Notes: generated by a model from the sequence alone, not told the origin. Counted from the first letter of the stretch, positions 46,401 to 61,400 are shown. The stretch: DNA of 64,000 bases from Plasmopara viticola (GCA_001695595.3 MBPM02000100.1:62001-126000); one strand, 5' to 3'. Numbers and translations are program-made.

Positions 46401-49400
46401 TGTCACTCGAGGCAGACGCTTTCATTGGGGCGATTGTCGTATCACTCGTGCACGCATCAGCACTGGACGACATGCCCTCCTTGTCCTCCAATGCAGCCGT
46501 GCTATCAGCAGCACCGCTTACAGTAATTGGACTGCCTGCAACATTGCTCGAACTGCTCGCAGAAGGACTTTGCGATGAAGATTTCGACGCAGACCCACCG
46601 AATTCTACCTCAGCTGCGTCCAGCACAGACATAAGCAGCTGACAGTACTTGCCACTTACGACGCTCTGTATGCGCGTACGCAGCTCCTGGCGGTACAAAC
46701 GCGAGTACGCGGTGCTAATGTGTACAAGTAGGCGGTAATATCGTACAATCCACGCACTCAAAATGTACGTTTCCTTGCTAGCGCTCTTGAGCGTCATCTC
46801 GAGCAGCTCGCAAGCAATTCCATTGGCTCAACCACCGAGCGAACCAGGAACACCAATGCACGTTTGGCATCGCCAGAAAATTCAGCATCGATAGCACTCA
46901 CCAGGTCTGTCTTGTACTTTGCCACGTACGCACTGTTGATATTGCGCACGTGTTCAGCGGGACTTAAAACCAAAGTGTTGATAAATGTCGCTTTGTCCGT
47001 GCGCATGTGGCCTTGGCCGGCTTTGTACAAAACACCTGCGTCCGCAATGGCTTTTGCACTCGTGTGAATTGACGCGCTGAAGTCGACTACTTCGCCGCGC
47101 ATCGCGGTCAAAATGATCGTTTTCAAGTCGCCGCTTAGCTCACTACTCAATACCTCAACCAAGTCGTCGCCAAACGCTTCCTTAAATGTCTTCTTCAGTA
47201 GCGATATCTCAGCGTTTGAACGAGCCATCACGACCGGATAAATCCATTCCTCTGTCGTACCCGCCCCCTTCGTAGCCTTGCGCAAGATCTCGCTTTCCAC
47301 GCACTCCAAAGGACTCGCAAGCATAGTCAGTAGAACACCATAGTCGCTCGTGCTCTTCACCCAAGTCGTTAAGCTCTGTTTGTGCAGGATGCGGTAGCGC
47401 AACCAGATCAGGTGGCGCTGCTCCACACTTTTCGACAACAACAGTGATGCCAGCGCAGCCTCATCTGAAGCTGCACCTGTGCACACACGCTGAATCTCCT
47501 GCACAGCCGCATCAATGTCGGCAGAGAACGTCATCGACTCGACATCACTGCCCTTGTGTGCATAACGCGTGTACAGACGATCTATCGCCGCAGTGCCGGC
47601 AGTCACAAGTGAGCTTTTGTTGTCACTCGAGGCAGACGCTTTCATTGGGGCGATTGTCGTATCACTCGTGCACGCATCAGCACTGGACGACATGCCCTCC
47701 TTGTCCTCCAATGCAGCCGTGCTATCAGCAGCACCGCTTACAGTAATTGGACTGCCTGCAACATTGCTCGAACTGCTCGCAGAAGGACTTTGCGATGAAG
47801 ATTTCGACGCAGACCCACCGAATTCTACCTCAGCTGCGTCCAGCACAGACATAAGCAGCTGACAGTACTTGCCACTTACGACGCTCTGTATGCGCGTACG
47901 CAGCTCCTGGCGGTACAAACGCGAGTACGCGGTGCTAATGTGTACAAGTAGGCGGTAATATCGTACAATCCACGCACTCAAAATGTACGTTTCCTTGCTA
48001 GCGCTCTTGAGCGTCATCTCGAGCAGCTCGGCAAGCAATTCCATTGGCTCAACCACCGAGCGAACCAGGAACACCAATGCACGTTTGGCATCGCCAGAAA
48101 ATTTAGCATCGATAGCACTCACCAGGTCTGTCTTGTACTTTGCCACGTACGCACTGTTGATATTGCGCACGTGTTCAGCGGGACTTAAAACCAAAGTGTT
48201 GATAAATGTCGCTTTATCCGTGCGCATGTGGCCTTGGCCGGCTTTGTACAAAACACCTGCGTCCGCAATGGCTTTTGCACTCGTGTGAATTGACGCGCTG
48301 AAGTCGACTACTTCGCCGCGCATCGCGGTCAAAATGATCGTTTTCAAGTCGCCGCTTAGCTCACTTCTCAATACCTCAACCAAGTCGTCGCCAAACGCTT
48401 CCTTAAATGTCTTCTTCAGTAGCGATATCTCAGCGTTTGAACGAGCCATCACGACCGGATAAATCCATTCCTCTGTCGTACCCGCCCCTTCGTAGCCTTG
48501 CGCAAGATCTCGCTTTCCACGCACTCCAAAGGACTCGCAAGCATAGTCAGTAGAACACCATAGTCGCTCGTGCTCTTCACCCAAGTCGTTAAGCTCTGTT
48601 TGTGCAGGATGCGGTAGCGCAACCAGATCAGGTGGCGCTGCTCCACACTTTTCGACAACAACAGTGATGCCAGCGCAGCCTCATCTGAAGCTGCACCTGT
48701 GCACACACGCTGAATCTCCTGCACAGCCGCATCAATGTCGGCAGAGAACGTCATCGACTCGACATCACTGCCCTTGTGTGCATAACGCGTGTACAGACGA
48801 TCTATCGCCGCAGTGCCGGCAGTCACAAGTGAGCTTTTGTTGTCACTCGAGGCAGACGCTTTCATTGGGGCGATTGTCGTATCACTCGTGCACGCATCAG
48901 CACTGGACGACATGCCCTCCTTGTCCTCCAATGCAGCCGTGCTATCAGCAGCACCGCTTACAGTAATTGGACTGCCTGCAACATTGCTCGAACTGCTCGC
49001 AGAAGGACTTTGCGATGAAGATTTCGACGCAGACCCACCGAATTCTACCTCAGCTGCGTCCAGCACAGACATAAGCAGCTGACAGTACTTGCCACTTACG
49101 ACGCTCTGTATGCGCGTACGCAGCTCCTGGCGGTACAAACGCGAGTACGCGGTGCTAATGTGTACAAGTAGGCGGTAATATCGTACAATCCACGCACTCA
49201 AAATGTACGTTTCCTTGCTAGCGCTCTTGAGCGTCATCTCGAGCAGCTCAGCAAGCAGTTCCATTGGCTCAACCACCGAGCGAACCAGGAACACCAATGC
49301 ACGTTTGGCATCGCCAGAAAATTCAGCATCGATAGCACTCACCAGGTCTGTCTTGTACTTTGCCACGTACGCACTGTTGATATTGCGCACGTGTTCAGCG

Positions 49401-52400
49401 GGACTTAAAACCAAAGTGTTGATAAATGTCGCTTTGTCCGTGCGCATGTGGCCTTGGCCGGCTTTGTACAAAACACCTGCGTCCGCAATGGCTTTTGCAC
49501 TCGTGTGAATTGACGCGCTGAAGTCGACTACTTCGCCGCGCATCGCGGTCAAAATGATCGTTTTCAAGTCGCCGCTTAGCTCACTACTCAATACCTGAAC
49601 CAGGTCGTCGCCAAACGCTTCCTTAAATGTCTTCTTCAGTAGCGATATCTCAGCGTTTGAACGAGCCATCACGACCGGATAAATCCATTCCTCTGTCGTA
49701 CCCGCCCCCTTCGTAGCCTTGCGCAAGATCTCGCTTTCCACGCACTCCAAAGGACTCGCAAGCATAGTCAGTAGAACACCATAGTCGCTCGTGCTCTTCA
49801 CCCAAGTCGTTAAGCTCTGTTTGTGCAGGATGCGGTAGCGCAACCAGATCAGGTGGCGCTGCTCCACACTTTTCGACAACAACAGTGATGCCAGCGCAGC
49901 CTCATCTGAAGCTGCACCTGTGCACACACGCTGAATCTCCTGCACAGCCGCATCAATGTCGGCAGAGAACGTCATCGACTCGACATCACTGCCCTTGTGT
50001 GCATAACGCGTGTACAGACGATCTATCGCCGCAGTGCCGGCAGTCACAAGTGAGCTTTTGTTGTCACTCGAGGCAGACGCTTTCATTGGGGCGATTGTCG
50101 TATCACTCGTGCACGCATCAGCACTGGACGACATGCCCTCCTTGTCCTCCAATGCAGCCGTGCTATCAGCAGCACCGCTTACAGTAATTGGACTGCCTGC
50201 AACATTGCTCGAACTGCTCGCAGAAGGACTTTGCGATGAAGATTTCGACGCAGACCCACCGAATTCTACCTCAGCTGCGTCCAGCACAGACATAAGCAGC
50301 TGACAGTACTTGCCACTTACGACGCTCTGTATGCGCGTACGCAGCTCCTGGCGGTACAAACGCGAGTACGCGGTGCTAATGTGTACAAGTAGGCGGTAAT
50401 ATCGTACAATCCACGCACTCAAAATGTACGTTTCCTTGCTAGCGCTCTTGAGCGTCATCTCGAGCAGCTCAGCAAGCAGTTCCATTGGCTCAACCACCGA
50501 GCGAACCAGGAACACCAATGCACGTTTGGCATCGCCAGAAAACTCAGCATCGATAGCACTCACCAGGTCTGTCTTGTACTTTGCCACGTACGCACTGTTG
50601 ATATTGCGCACGTGTTCAGCGGGACTTAAAACCAAAGTGTTGATAAATGTCGCTTTGTCCGTGCGCATGTGGCCTTGGCCGGCTTTGTACAAAACACCTG
50701 CGTCCGCAATGGCTTTTGCACTCGTGTGAATTGACGCGCTGAAGTCGACTACTTCGCCGCGCATCGCGGTCAAAATGATCGTTTTCAAGTCGCCGCTTAG
50801 CTCACTTCTCAATACCTCAACCAAGTCGTCGCCAAACGCTTCCTTAAATGTCTTCTTCAGTAGCGATATCTCAGCGTTTGAACGAGCCATCACGACCGGA
50901 TAAATCCATTCCTCTGTCGTACCCGCCCCCTTCGTAGCCTTGCGCAAGATCTCGCTTTCCACGCACTCCAAAGGACTCGCAAGCATAGTCAGTAGAACAC
51001 CATAGTCGCTCGTGCTCTTCACCCAAGTCGTTAAGCTCTGTTTGTGCAGGATGCGGTAGCGCAACCAGATCAGGTGGCGCTGCTCCACACTTTTCGACAA
51101 CAACAGTGATGCCAGCGCAGCCTCATCTGAAGCTGCACCTGTGCACACACGCTGAATCTCCTGCACAGCCGCATCAATGTCGGCAGAGAACGTCATCGAC
51201 TCGACATCACTGCCCTTGTGTGCATAACGCGTGTACAGACGATCTATCGCCGCAGTGCCGGCAGTCACAAGTGAGCTTTTGTTGTCACTCGAGGCAGACG
51301 CTTTCATTGGGGCGATTGTCGTATCACTCGTGCACGCATCAGCACTGGACGACATGCCCTCCTTGTCCTCCAATGCAGCCGTGCTATCAGCAGCACCGCT
51401 TACAGTAATTGGACTGCCTGCAACATTGCTCGAACTGCTCGCAGAAGGACTTTGCGATGAAGATTTCGACGCAGACCCCGAATTCTACCTCAGCTGCGTC
51501 CAGCACAGACATAAGCAGCTGACAGTACTTGCCACTTACGACGCTCTGTATGCGCGTACGCAGCTCCTGGCGGTACAAACGCGAGTACGCGGTGCTAATG
51601 TGTACAAGTAGGCGGTAATATCGTACAATCCACGCACTCAAAATGTACGTTTCCTTGCTAGCGCTCTTGAGCGTCATCTCGAGCAGCTCAGCAAGCAGTT
51701 CCATTGGCTCAACCACCGAGCGAACCAGGAACACCAATGCACGTTTGGCATCGCCAGAAAATAGCATCGATAGCACTCACCAGGTCTGTCTTGTACTTTG
51801 CCACGTACGCACTGTTGATATTGCGCACGTGTTCAGCGGGACTTAAAACCAAAGTGTTGATAAATGTCGCTTTGTCCGTGCGCATGTGGCCTTGGCCGGC
51901 TTTGTACAAAACACCTGCGTCCGCAATGGCTTTTGCACTCGTGTGAATTGACGCGCTGAAGTCGACTACTTCGCCGCGAGTAGGCGGTAATATCGTACAA
52001 TCCACGCACTCAAAATGTACGTTTCCTTGCTAGCGCTCTTGAGCGTCATCTCGAGCAGCTCAGCAAGCAGTTCCATTGGCTCAACCACCGAGCGAACCAG
52101 GAACAACCAATGCACGTTTGGCATCGCCAGAAAATCAGCATCGATAGCACTCACCAGGTCTGTCTTGTACTTTGCCACGTACGCACTGTTGATATTGCGC
52201 ACGTGTTCAGCGGGACTTAAAACCAAAGTGTTGATAAATGTCGCTTTGTCCGTGCGCATGTGGCCTTGGCCGGCTTTGTACAAAACACCTGCGTCCGCAA
52301 TGGCTTTTGCACTCGTGTGAATTGACGCGCTGAAGTCGACTACTTCGCCGCGCATCGCGGTCAAAATGATCGTTTTCAAGTCGCCGCTTAGCTCACTACT

Positions 52401-55400
52401 CAATACCTGAACCAAGTCGTCGCCAAACGCTTCCTTAAATGTCTTCTTCAGTAGCGATATCTCAGCGTTTGAACGAGCCATCACGACCGGATAAATCCAT
52501 TCCTCTGTCGTACCCGCCCCTTCGTAGCCTTGCGCAAGATCTCGCTTTCCACGCACTCCAAAGGACTCGCAAGCATAGTCAGTAGAACACCATAGTCGCT
52601 CGTGCTCTTCACCCAAGTCGTTAAGCTCTGTTTGTGCAGGATGCGGTAGCGCAACCAGATCAGGTGGCGCTGCTCCACACTTTTCGACAACAACAGTGAT
52701 GCCAGCGCAGCCTCATCTGAAGCTGCACCTGTGCACACACGCTGAATCTCCTGCACAGCCGCATCAATGTCGGCAGAGAACGTCATCGACTCGACATCAC
52801 TGCCCTTGTGTGCATAACGCGTGTACAGACGATCTATCGCCGCAGTGCCGGCAGTCACAAGTGAGCTTTTGTTGTCACTCGAGGCAGACGCTTTCATTGG
52901 GGCGATTGTCGTATCACTCGTGCACGCATCAGCACTGGACGACATGCCCTCCTTGTCCTCCAATGCAGCCGTGCTATCAGCAGCACCGCTTACAGTAATT
53001 GGACTGCCTGCAACATTGCTCGAACTGCTCGCAGAAGGACTTTGCGATGAAGATTTCGACGCAGACCCACCGAATTCTACCTCAGCTGCGTCCAGCACAG
53101 ACATAAGCAGCTGACAGTACTTGCCACTTACGACGCTCTGTATGCGCGTACGCAGCTCCTGGCGGTACAAACGCGAGTACGCGGTGCTAATGTGTACAAG
53201 TAGGCGGTAATATCGTACAATCCACGCACTCAAAATGTACGTTTCCTTGCTAGCGCTCTTGAGCGTCATCTCGAGCAGCTCAGCAAGCAGTTCCATTGGC
53301 TCAACCACCGAGCGAACCAGGAACACCAATGCACGTTTGGCATCGCCAGAAAATTCAGCATCGATAGCACTCACCAGGTCTGTCTTGTACTTTGCCACGT
53401 ACGCACTGTTGATATTGCGCACGTGTTCAGCGGGACTTAAAACCAAAGTGTTGATAAATGTCGCTTTGTCCGTGCGCATGTGGCCTTGGCCGGCTTTGTA
53501 CAAAACACCTGCGTCCGCAATGGCTTTTGCACTCGTGTGAATTGACGCGCTGAAGTCGACTACTTCGCCGCGCATCGCGGTCAAAATGATCGTTTTCAAG
53601 TCGCCGCTTAGCTCACTACTCAATACCTGAACCAGTCGTCGCCAAACGCTTCCTTAAATGTCTTCTTCAGTAGCGATATCTCAGCGTTTGAACGAGCCAT
53701 CACGACCGGATAAATCCATTCCTCTGTCGTACCCGCCCCTTCGTAGCCTTGCGCAAGATCTCGCTTTCCACGCACTCCAAAGGACTCGCAAGCATAGTCA
53801 GTAGAACACCATAGTCGCTCGTGCTCTTCACCCAAGTCGTTAAGCTCTGTTTGTGCAGGATGCGGTAGCGCAACCAGATCAGGTGGCGCTGCTCCACACT
53901 TTTCGACAACAACAGTGATGCCAGCGCAGCCTCATCTGAAGCTGCACCTGTGCACACACGCTGAATCTCCTGCACAGCCGCATCAATGTCGGCAGAGAAC
54001 GTCATCGACTCGACATCACTGCCCTTGTGTGCATAACGCGTGTACAGACGATCTATCGCCGCAGTGCCGGCAGTCACAAGTGAGCTTTTGTTGTCACTCG
54101 AGGCAGACGCTTTCATTGGGGCGATTGTCGTATCACTCGTGCACGCATCAGCACTGGACGACATGCCCTCCTTGTCCTCCAATGCAGCCGTGCTATCAGC
54201 AGCACCGCTTACAGTAATTGGACTGCCTGCAACATTGCTCGAACTGCTCGCAGAAGGACTTTGCGATGAAGATTTCGACGCAGACCCACCGAATTCTACC
54301 TCAGCTGCGTCCAGCACAGACATAAGCAGCTGACAGTACTTGCCACTTACGACGCTCTGTATGCGCGTACGCAGCTCCTGGCGGTACAAACGCGAGTACG
54401 CGGTGCTAATGTGTACAAGTAGGCGGTAATATCGTACAATCCACGCACTCAAAATGTACGTTTCCTTGCTAGCGCTCTTGAGCGTCATCTCGAGCAGCTC
54501 AGCAAGCAGTTCCATTGGCTCAACCACCGAGCGAACCAGGAACACCAATGCACGTTTGGCATCGCCAGAAAATTCAGCATCGATAGCACTCACCAGGTCT
54601 GTCTTGTACTTTGCCACGTACGCACTGTTGATATTGCGCACGTGTTCAGCGGGACTTAAAACCAAAGTGTTGATAAATGTCGCTTTGTCCGTGCGCATGT
54701 GGCCTTGGCCGGCTTTGTACAAAACACCTGCGTCCGCAATGGCTTTTGCACTCGTGTGAATTGACGCGCTGAAGTCGACTACTTCGCCGCGCATCGCGGT
54801 CAAAATGATCGTTTTCAAGTCGCCGCTTAGCTCACTTCTCAATACCTCAACCAAGTCGTCGCCAAACGCTTCCTTAAATGTCTTCTTCAGTAGCGATATC
54901 TCAGCGTTTGAACGAGCCATCACGACCGGATAAATCCATTCCTCTGTCGTACCCGCCCCCTTCGTAGCCTTGCGCAAGATCTCGCTTTCCACGCACTCCA
55001 AAGGACTCGCAAGCATAGTCAGTAGAACACCATAGTCGCTCGTGCTCTTCACCCAAGTCGTTAAGCTCTGTTTGTGCAGGATGCGGTAGCGCAACCAGAT
55101 CAGGTGGCGCTGCTCCACACTTTTCGACAACAACAGTGATGCCAGCGCAGCCTCATCTGAAGCTGCACCTGTGCACACACGCTGAATCTCCTGCACAGCC
55201 GCATCAATGTCGGCAGAGAACGTCATCGACTCGACATCACTGCCCTTGTGTGCATAACGCGTGTACAGACGATCTATCGCCGCAGTGCCGGCAGTCACAA
55301 GTGAGCTTTTGTTGTCACTCGAGGCAGACGCTTTCATTGGGGCGATTGTCGTATCACTCGTGCACGCATCAGCACTGGACGACATGCCCTCCTTGTCCTC

Positions 55401-58400
55401 CAATGCAGCCGTGCTATCAGCAGCACCGCTTACAGTAATTGGACTGCCTGCAACATTGCTCGAACTGCTCGCAGAAGGACTTTGCGATGAAGATTTCGAC
55501 GCAGACCCACCGAATTCTACCTCAGCTGCGTCCAGCACAGACATAAGCAGCTGACAGTACTTGCCACTTACGACGCTCTGTATGCGCGTACGCAGCTCCT
55601 GGCGGTACAAACGCGAGTACGCGGTGCTAATGTGTACAAGTAGGCGGTAATATCGTACAATCCACGCACTCAAAATGTACGTTTCCTTGCTAGCGCTCTT
55701 GAGCGTCATCTCGAGCAGCTCAGCAAGCAGTTCCATTGGCTCAACCACCGAGCGAACCAGGAACACCAATGCACGTTTGGCATCGCCAGAAAACTCAGCA
55801 TCGATAGCACTCACCAGGTCTGTCTTGTACTTTGCCACGTACGCACTGTTGATATTGCGCACGTGTTCAGCGGGACTTAAAACCAAAGTGTTGATAAATG
55901 TCGCTTTGTCCGTGCGCATGTGGCCTTGGCCGGCTTTGTACAAAACACCTGCGTCCGCAATGGCTTTTGCACTCGTGTGAATTGACGCGCTGAAGTCGAC
56001 TACTTCGCCGCGCATCGCGGTCAAAATGATCGTTTTCAAGTCGCCGCTTAGCTCACTACTCAATACCTGAACCAGGTCGTCGCCAAACGCTTCCTTAAAT
56101 GTCTTCTTCAGTAGCGATATCTCAGCGTTTGAACGAGCCATCACGACCGGATAAATCCATTCCTCTGTCGTACCCGCCCCCTTCGTAGCCTTGCGCAAGA
56201 TCTCGCTTTCCACGCACTCCAAAGGACTCGCAAGCATAGTCAGTAGAACACCATAGTCGCTCGTGCTCTTCACCCAAGTCGTTAAGCTCTGTTTGTGCAG
56301 GATGCGGTAGCGCAACCAGATCAGGTGGCGCTGCTCCACACTTTTCGACAACAACAGTGATGCCAGCGCAGCCTCATCTGAAGCTGCACCTGTGCACACA
56401 CGCTGAATCTCCTGCACAGCCGCATCAATGTCGGCAGAGAACGTCATCGACTCGACATCACTGCCCTTGTGTGCATAACGCGTGTACAGACGATCTATCG
56501 CCGCAGTGCCGGCAGTCACAAGTGAGCTTTTGTTGTCACTCGAGGCAGACGCTTTCATTGGGGCGATTGTCGTATCACTCGTGCACGCATCAGCACTGGA
56601 CGACATGCCCTCCTTGTCCTCCAATGCAGCCGTGCTATCAGCAGCACCGCTTACAGTAATTGGACTGCCTGCAACATTGCTCGAACTGCTCGCAGAAGGA
56701 CTTTGCGATGAAGATTTCGACGCAGACCCACCGAATTCTACCTCAGCTGCGTCCAGCACAGACATAAGCAGCTGACAGTACTTGCCACTTACGACGCTCT
56801 GTATGCGCGTACGCAGCTCCTGGCGGTACAAACGCGAGTACGCGGTGCTAATGTGTACAAGTAGGCGGTAATATCGTACAATCCACGCACTCAAAATGTA
56901 CGTTTCCTTGCTAGCGCTCTTGAGCGTCATCTCGAGCAGCTCAGCAAGCAGTTCCATTGGCTCAACCACGAGCGAACCAGGAACACCAATGCACGTTTGG
57001 CATCGCCAGAAAACTCAGCATCGATAGCACTCACCAGGTCTGTCTTGTACTTTGCCACGTACGCACTGTTGATATTGCGCACGTGTTCAGCGGGACTTAA
57101 AACCAAAGTGTTGATAAATGTCGCTTTGTCCGTGCGCATGTGGCCTTGGCCGGCTTTGTACAAAACACCTGCGTCCGCAATGGCTTTTGCACTCGTGTGA
57201 ATTGACGCGCTGAAGTCGACTACTTCGCCGCGCATCGCGGTCAAAATGATCGTTTTCAAGTCGCCGCTTAGCTCACTTCTCAATACCTCAACCAAGTCGT
57301 CGCCAAACGCTTCCTTAAATGTCTTCTTCAGTAGCGATATCTCAGCGTTTGAACGAGCCATCACGACCGGATAAATCCATTCCTCTGTCGTACCCGCCCC
57401 TTCGTAGCCTTGCGCAAGATCTCGCTTTCCACGCACTCCAAAGGACTCGCAAGCATAGTCAGTAGAACACCATAGTCGCTCGTGCTCTTCACCCAAGTCG
57501 TTAAGCTCTGTTTGTGCAGGATGCGGTAGCGCAACCAGATCAGGTGGCGCTGCTCCACACTTTTCGACAACAACAGTGATGCCAGCGCAGCCTCATCTGA
57601 AGCTGCACCTGTGCACACACGCTGAATCTCCTGCACAGCCGCATCAATGTCGGCAGAGAACGTCATCGACTCGACATCACTGCCCTTGTGTGCATAACGC
57701 GTGTACAGACGATCTATCGCCGCAGTGCCGGCAGTCACAAGTGAGCTTTTGTTGTCACTCGAGGCAGACGCTTTCATTGGGGCGATTGTCGTATCACTCG
57801 TGCACGCATCAGCACTGGACGACATGCCCTCCTTGTCCTCCAATGCAGCCGTGCTATCAGCAGCACCGCTTACAGTAATTGGACTGCCTGCAACATTGCT
57901 CGAACTGCTCGCAGAAGGACTTTGCGATGAAGATTTCGACGCAGACCCACCGAATTCTACCTCAGCTGCGTCCAGCACAGACATAAGCAGCTGACAGTAC
58001 TTGCCACTTACGACGCTCTGTATGCGCGTACGCAGCTCCTGGCGGTACAAACGCGAGTACGCGGTGCTAATGTGTACAAGTAGGCGGTAATATCGTACAA
58101 TCCACGCACTCAAAATGTACGTTTCCTTGCTAGCGCTCTTGAGCGTCATCTCGAGCAGCTCGGCAAGCAATTCCATTGGCTCAACCACCGAGCGAACCAG
58201 GAACACCAATGCACGTTTGGCATCGCCAGAAAATTCAGCATCGATAGCACTCACCAGGTCTGTCTTGTACTTTGCCACGTACGCACTATTGATATTGCGC
58301 ACGTGTTCAGCGGGACTTAAAACCAAAGTGTTGATAAATGTCGCTTTGTCCGTGCGCATGTGGCCTTGGCCGGCTTTGCACAAAACACCTGCGTCCGCAA

Positions 58401-61400
58401 TGGCTTTTGCACTCGTGTGAATTGACGCGCTGAAGTCGACTACTTCGCCGCGCATCGCGGTCAAAATGATCGTTTTCAAGTCGCCGCTTAGCTCACTTCT
58501 CAATACCTCAACCAAGTCGTCGCCAAACGCTTCCTTAAATGTCTTCTTCAGTAGCGATATCTCAGCGTTTGAACGAGCCATCACGACCGGATAAATCCAT
58601 TCCTCTGTCGTACCCGCCCCCTTCGTAGCCTTGCGCAAGATCTCGCTTTCCACGCACTCCAAAGGACTCGCAAGCATAGTCAGTAGAACACCATAGTCGC
58701 TCGTGCTCTTCACCCAAGTCGTTAAGCTCTGTTTGTGCAGGATGCGGTAGCGCAACCAGATCAGGTGGCGCTGCTCCACACTTTTCGACAACAACAGTGA
58801 TGCCAGCGCAGCCTCATCTGAAGCTGCACCTGTGCACACACGCTGAATCTCCTGCACAGCCGCATCAATGTCGGCAGAGAACGTCATCGACTCGACATCA
58901 CTGCCCTTGTGTGCATAACGCGTGTACAGACGATCTATCGCCGCAGTGCCGGCAGTCACAAGTGAGCTTTTGTTGTCACTCGAGGCAGCCGCTTTCATTG
59001 GGGCGATTTCGTATCACTCGTGCACGCATCAGCACTGGACGACATGCCCTCCTTGTCCTTCAATGCAGCCGTGCTATCAGCAGCACCGCTTACAGTACTT
59101 GGGCTACCTGCAACATTGCTCGAACTGCTCGCTGAAGGACTCTGCGGGGCAGATTTCGACGCAGACCCACCGAATTCTACCTCAGCTGCGTCCAGCACAG
59201 ACATAAGCAGCTGACAGTACTTGCCACTTACGACGCTCTGTATGCGCGTACGCAGCTCCTGGCGGTACAAACGCGAGTACGCGGTGCTAATGTGTACAAG
59301 TAGGCGGTAATATCGTACAATCCACGCACTCAAAATGTACGTTTCCTTGCTAGCGCTCTTGAGCGTCATCTCGAGCAGCTCGGCAAGCAATTCCATTGGC
59401 TCAACCACCGAGCGAACCAGGAACACCAATGCACGTTTGGCATCGCCAGAAAATTCAGCATCGATAGCACTCACCAGGTCTGTCTTGTACTTTGCCACGT
59501 ACGCACTATTGATATTGCGCACGTGTTCAGCGGGACTTAAAACCAAAGTGTTGATAAATGTCGCTTTGTCCGTGCGCATGTGGCCTTGGCCGGCTTTGCA
59601 CAAAACACCTGCGTCCGCAATGGCTTTTGCACTCGTGTGAATTGACGCGCTGAAGTCGACTACTTCGCCGCGCATCGCGGTCAAAATGATCGTTTTCAAG
59701 TCGCCGCTTAGCTCACTACTCAATACCTCAACCAAGTCGTCGCCAAACGCTTCCTTAAATGTCTTCTTCAGTAGCGATATCTCAGCGTTTGAACGAGCCA
59801 TCACGACCGGATAAATCCATTCCTCTGTCGTACCCGCCCCTTCGTAGCCTTGCGCAAGATCTCGCTTTCCACGCACTCCAAAGGACTCGCAAGCATAGTC
59901 AGTAGAACACCATAGTCGCTCGTGCTCTTCACCCAAGTCGTTAAGCTCTGTTTGTGCAGGATGCGGTAGCGCAACCAGATCAGGTGGCGCTGCTCCACAC
60001 TTTTCGACAACAACAGTGATGCCAGCGCAGCCTCATCTGAAGCTGCACCTGTGCACACACGCTGAATCTCCTGCACAGCCGCATCAATGTCGGCAGAGAA
60101 CGTCATCGACTCGACATCACTGCCCTTGTGTGCATAACGCGTGTACAGACGATCTATCGCCGCAGTGCCGGCAGTCACAAGTGAGCTTTTGTTGTCACTC
60201 GAGGCAGACGCTTTCATTGGGGCGATTGTCGTATCACTCGTGCACGCATCAGCACTGGACGACATGCCCTCCTTGTCCTCCAATGCAGCCGTGCTATCAG
60301 CAGCACCGCTTACAGTAATTGGACTGCCTGCAACATTGCTCGAACTGCTCGCAGAAGGACTTTGCGATAAAGATTTCGACGCAGACCCACCGAATTCTAC
60401 CTCAGCTGCGTCCAGCACAGACATAAGCAGCTGACAGTACTTGCCACTTACGACGCTCTGTATGCGCGTACGCAGCTCCTGGCGGTACAAACGCGAGTAC
60501 GCGGTGCTAATGTGTACAAGGAGGCGGTAATATCGTACAATCCACGCACTCAAAATGTACGTTTCCTTGCTAGCGCTCTTGAGCGTCATCTCGAGCAGCT
60601 CAGCAAGCAGTTCCATTGGCTCAACCACCGAGCGAACCAGGAACACCAATGCACGTTTGGCATCGCCAGAAAATTCAGCATCGATAGCACTCACCAGGTC
60701 TGTCTTGTACTTTGCCACGTACGCACTGTTGATATTGCGCACGTGTTCAGCGGGACTTAAAACCAAAGTGTTGATAAATGTCGCTTTGTCCGTGCGCATG
60801 TGGCCTTGGCCGGCTTTGTACAAAACACCTGCGTCCGCAATGGCTTTCGCACTCGTGTGAATTGACGCGCTGAAGTCGACCACTTCGCCGCGTATCGCGG
60901 TCAAAATGATCGTTTTCAAGTCGCCGCTTAGCTCACTTCTCAATACCTCAACCAAGTCGTCGCCAAACGCTTCCTTAAATGTCTTCTTCAGTAGCGATAT
61001 CTCAGCGTTTGAACGAGCCATCACGACCGGATAAATCCATTCCTCTGTCGTACCCGCACCCTTCGTAGCCTTGCGCAAGATCTCGCTTTCCACGCACTCC
61101 AAAGGACTCGCAAGCATAGTCAGTAGAACACCATAGTCGCTCGTGCTCTTCACCCAAGTCGTTAAGCTCTGTTTGTGCAGGATGCGGTAGCGCAACCAGA
61201 TCAGGTGGCGCTGCTCCACACTTTTCGACAACAACAGTGATGCCAGCGCAGCCTCATCTGAAGCTGCACCTGTGCACACACGCTGAATCTCCTGCACAGT
61301 CGCATCAATGTCGGCAGAGAACGTCATCGACTCGACATCACTGCCCTTGTGTGCATAACGCGTGTACAGACGATCTATCGCCGCAGTGCCGGCAGTCACA

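Noticed and set aside
35250..61237. Interpreting the array as 20 or more separate tandem annexin genes
   Set aside because: Units are joined without stop, start or spacer, and long frames cross the junctions, so separate genes are not supported.
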